Assembly: GCA_003523255.1 (NCBI GenBank)
Contig: DPGH01000010.1
Location: 140,845 to 162,780, forward strand
Direction of reading: 5' to 3'
From: Clostridiales bacterium
GTDB taxonomy: Bacteria; Bacillota; Clostridia; Christensenellales; Borkfalkiaceae
Length of the DNA: 21,936 nucleotides
Positions within the stretch are counted from its first letter, which is position 1. The number at the start of each line of letters is the position of its first letter. Made by a program: the position numbers and the translations under genes. This document shows, piece by piece, positions 20,355-21,936 of this stretch. A model generated the notes under the pieces. The model saw only the letters and a list, made by a program, of their open reading frames with translations. It was not told where the DNA came from and searched no databases.

Positions 20355-21757
20355 GAGTTTTATCCGCAAAATTAGATATGCAAAATTGCTTTAATCCGGA
20401 AGATTTTTATTCCATCATAACAAAATGGTTAAAAAACGCCGGACCGTGTAAGACTATCGGAGAAGAACTTGAACAGTCTTCATACAAAGCAGATTTTCAG
20501 TCTCAAACCGAGTACTGCAAAGCAAATAACTATGTATTTAAAAAACCGAATATAATGTATACCGTGTTTAAATTGGAACAAATTTTCCACGAACAAACTT
20601 GGTATACAGAGGTTATTTTACAAGAAACAAACGATTTAAAAACCGTCTATTTCCACGTAAGTTGCTCCCGCGATTTAACTCGGTTTGACGATGTCCCCGA
20701 AATCAGAACAGCCGTAATACGCTTTTTTGTAGAAAGCGGTTTTATCAAACATTCAGAAATTCCTGTAAAAGCCTCGCCTGTTGACATGACCGACGATATT
20801 ATAGGATGGATAGCAAATGCCTTTCAAGAAAAATACGCGGACGATATTCCGTTGGTTTTGGCAACGACTTATTTTAATTCTATGGCATGTGAAATCGACG
20901 AGAACACCGTTGCAAGGAAATTGGCGGGCATTGCACACGTAATCGTATGCAATAACGAATATACAAGACTAATAAAAGATCGCGCACAATGTAAAGGCCC
21001 GTTTAACGGTGCCGTTGCGATTTATTGTAAAGGTGGCAAACCAAAGCAGTTCAGAAAAGATAGCGTTTACCATGGCACTTCCCTTGAAACAATGATTATT
21101 CAGGAAGTTCAAAAATATGTTACAGCAAAGGTGGATGAAACCGCTCCGACTTATGAATCGTTGCATACCGAAGCGGTTAAAGAACAAGCAAAGCAAAACG
21201 AAGCAATGCTGACTGAATTTTTCGATGAAAACGGAACTCTTGAAGATCGTCTGAAAAAAGCAAAAGACCGGATAGCCGAATTAACATCGGAAAACTTACA
21301 TCTAAAAATGAAGCACGAAAATCTTCAAAAAAAGATGGAATACAACAATGCTTTGGTCCCCCTTCTGAAAAAAGCAAACATATCGGAATTTTATGAAGGA
21401 GAACAACATGATTTAGTTGTTACAATATTACAAAAAGCTCTTTGCACGAGCGGAACGGAAGAAACTAGACGTCATGAATTGCTTTCAGCCCTGTTGAAAG
21501 AAAACGCAATAATCGGAAACGGCGAAGAAACCTTTGAAGTTATAAAAAAGATTTTTTCGGATGGTGAAGAAATGTCTCCGCAAAACATTACAGAATTAAA
21601 ACGAATCGGCATTGAAGTCGTTAGCGAAAAAAACCACTATAAGCTTGTGTACAAAAACAGCAAATATTGGTTTACGGTTTCAAAAACACCGAGCGATAAA
21701 CGCGGCGGAAAGAATCTGGCATCAGACATAACAAGAAGGCTTTCTGTATATAAATAA
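20351..21757 (+). CDS. Unknown coiled-coil protein paired with RNase III
   Basis: A 468-residue cytosolic protein of no family I can name. The N-terminal region (about 1-260) includes ITKWLKNAGPCKTIGEELE, WYTEVILQETNDLKTVYFHV, and a conserved-looking LAGIAHVIVCNNEYTRLI (191-208) followed by GPFNGAVAIYCKGG (216-229). A coiled coil spans about 293-335. The C-terminal ~60 residues (NHYKLVYKN, then WFTVSKTPSDKRGGKNLASDI) look like a compact beta-alpha nucleic-acid-binding module, reminiscent of HicA/dsRBD-type folds; that is inference. ATGA overlap with the RNase III gene and GGAGG at 20340-20344 show tight coupling. With the dsRNA-binding RNase III it forms a two-gene cassette between identical terminators next to attR, a typical cargo position. 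A role in sensing or destroying foreign RNA is plausible but unproved. Confidence 0.75.
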   Translation: MRVLSAKLDMQNCFNPEDFYSIITKWLKNAGPCKTIGEELEQSSYKADFQSQTEYCKANNYVFKKPNIMYTVFKLEQIFHEQTWYTEVILQETNDLKTVYFHVSCSRDLTRFDDVPEIRTAVIRFFVESGFIKHSEIPVKASPVDMTDDIIGWIANAFQEKYADDIPLVLATTYFNSMACEIDENTVARKLAGIAHVIVCNNEYTRLIKDRAQCKGPFNGAVAIYCKGGKPKQFRKDSVYHGTSLETMIIQEVQKYVTAKVDETAPTYESLHTEAVKEQAKQNEAMLTEFFDENGTLEDRLKKAKDRIAELTSENLHLKMKHENLQKKMEYNNALVPLLKKANISEFYEGEQHDLVVTILQKALCTSGTEETRRHELLSALLKENAIIGNGEETFEVIKKIFSDGEEMSPQNITELKRIGIEVVSEKNHYKLVYKNSKYWFTVSKTPSDKRGGKNLASDITRRLSVYK

Positions 21758-21796
21758 GCAAAGGGCTTGCGATTTGCTCGCAAGCCCTTATTTTTA
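21758..21796 (+). terminator. Hairpin terminator, copy 2
   Basis: The same 35-base sequence as at 18956-18990 (AAGGGCTTGCGA stem with loop TTTGC), followed by TTTTTAT, directly after the coiled-coil gene stop. Confidence 0.88.
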
Positions 21797-21804
21797 TATC
21801 TAAA

Positions 21805-21890
21805 TCAATCTGAATTGTCGATATATAAAGTAAATCCGAACCATTCGCTCGTTATGAGCCAACAATTCGGATTATAACTTCTTGGTGCAC
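21805..21890 (-). other. Native C-terminal codons of the recombinase in the excised circle
   Basis: Read on the minus strand from the right-hand core, the recombinase frame would continue GAP-RSYNPNCWLIT and end YIDNSD-stop (TGA at 21805-21807), 25 residues past the core. In the integrated state these codons are separated from the gene by the whole element. Confidence 0.6.
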
Positions 21891-21891
21891 C
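21882..21891. repeat. attR core (TTGGTGCACC)
   Basis: Right-hand copy of the att core, overlapping the 3' end of tRNA-Arg(ACG). Identity to the outer left copy at 4361 extends to 16 bases (TTGGTGCACCATGAGG, to 21897). Confidence 0.8.
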
Positions 21892-21936
21892 ATGAGGAGT
21901 TCGAATCCCCAGCCTTCGGTTCCGTAGACCGACGCT
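21883..21936 (-). tRNA. tRNA-Arg(ACG), 5' part outside the window
   Basis: On the minus strand: anticodon stem TCGGT/ACCGA with loop CTACGGA (anticodon ACG), variable loop AGGCT, T-arm GGGGA-TTCGAAC-TCCTC, acceptor 3' strand ATGGTGC, discriminator A, and encoded CCA ending at 21883. The D-arm and 5' acceptor strand lie beyond the right edge. Insertion of the element leaves the 3' end sequence intact. Confidence 0.93.

Larger units (their letters stand above)
4491..21891. mobile_element. Integrative mobilizable element in tRNA-Arg(ACG)
   Basis: About 17.4 kb bounded by TTGGTGCACC cores at 4491-4500 and 21882-21891. The serine recombinase lies at the left end with its frame crossing attL. The tRNA-Arg gene is intact at the right end as far as the window shows. 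It carries a MobV relaxase and an oriT-like region but no type IV secretion genes, so it should need a helper for transfer. Cargo: an IetAS-like ATPase/protease pair, an NTase/DUF6602-like pair, an R-M system with a divergent Xre regulator, and an RNase III/coiled-coil pair. Joining the two ends in silico keeps the recombinase frame open for 25 codons past the core to a TGA, which supports these boundaries. Confidence 0.85.

Overview
The window looks like the chromosome of an uncultured gut-type Bacillota (Clostridia) carrying a genomic island. The Gram-positive assignment rests on strong AGGAGG-type ribosome binding sites, TTGACA/TATAAT promoters, a CGAAC-N4-GTTCG LexA/DinR box, a MobV relaxase and a large serine recombinase. 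This is inference from features; no phylogenetic marker gene is present.

Layout. (1) 1-4490 is host chromosome: dispersed TGTCATTCCGAGCG-type repeats, a 47-residue protein translationally coupled (ATGA) to an 827-residue exported Ig-like surface protein, an unusual array of AT-rich hairpins in that gene's 3' region, a strong terminator, then more repeats in a ~76-bp tandem block. (2) 4491-21891 is an integrated mobile element of about 17.4 kb lying in the 3' end of a tRNA-Arg(ACG) gene. The tRNA (minus strand) runs off the right edge, while its probable native terminator sits at the left junction. The att core TTGGTGCACC occurs at both ends. The left copy lies inside the 3' end of the recombinase gene, so the last ~31 codons of that gene are host DNA.

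Inside the element, from left to right: a minus-strand block of serine recombinase, DUF6602-like nuclease-fold protein, CD-NTase-like nucleotidyltransferase, subtilisin-like protease (IetS-like) and AAA+ ATPase (IetA-like), driven by one clear promoter at 10972-11000; an Xre regulator; a divergent plus-strand restriction-modification operon (a methylase-like protein without NPPY, an NPPY methylase, and a GIY-YIG/helicase restriction subunit) whose promoter contains a perfect 16-bp palindrome; a 0.9-kb mobilisation region with a LexA-controlled promoter, a non-coding transcribed stretch and an oriT-like hairpin cluster; a MobV relaxase; and a right-hand cassette of an RNase III with two dsRNA-binding domains plus an unknown coiled-coil partner. 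Identical hairpin terminators flank this cassette.

The element is therefore best read as an integrative mobilizable element loaded with defence genes. Two parts look least explained: the NTase/DUF6602 pair appended to IetAS, and the RNase III/coiled-coil pair with a structured leader that hides its ribosome binding site. Several translation units in the mobilisation and RNase III regions carry apparent lesions (ACG where a start is expected, a stop at codon 2, a stop replacing a catalytic Glu), which suggests decay or very low expression of that half.
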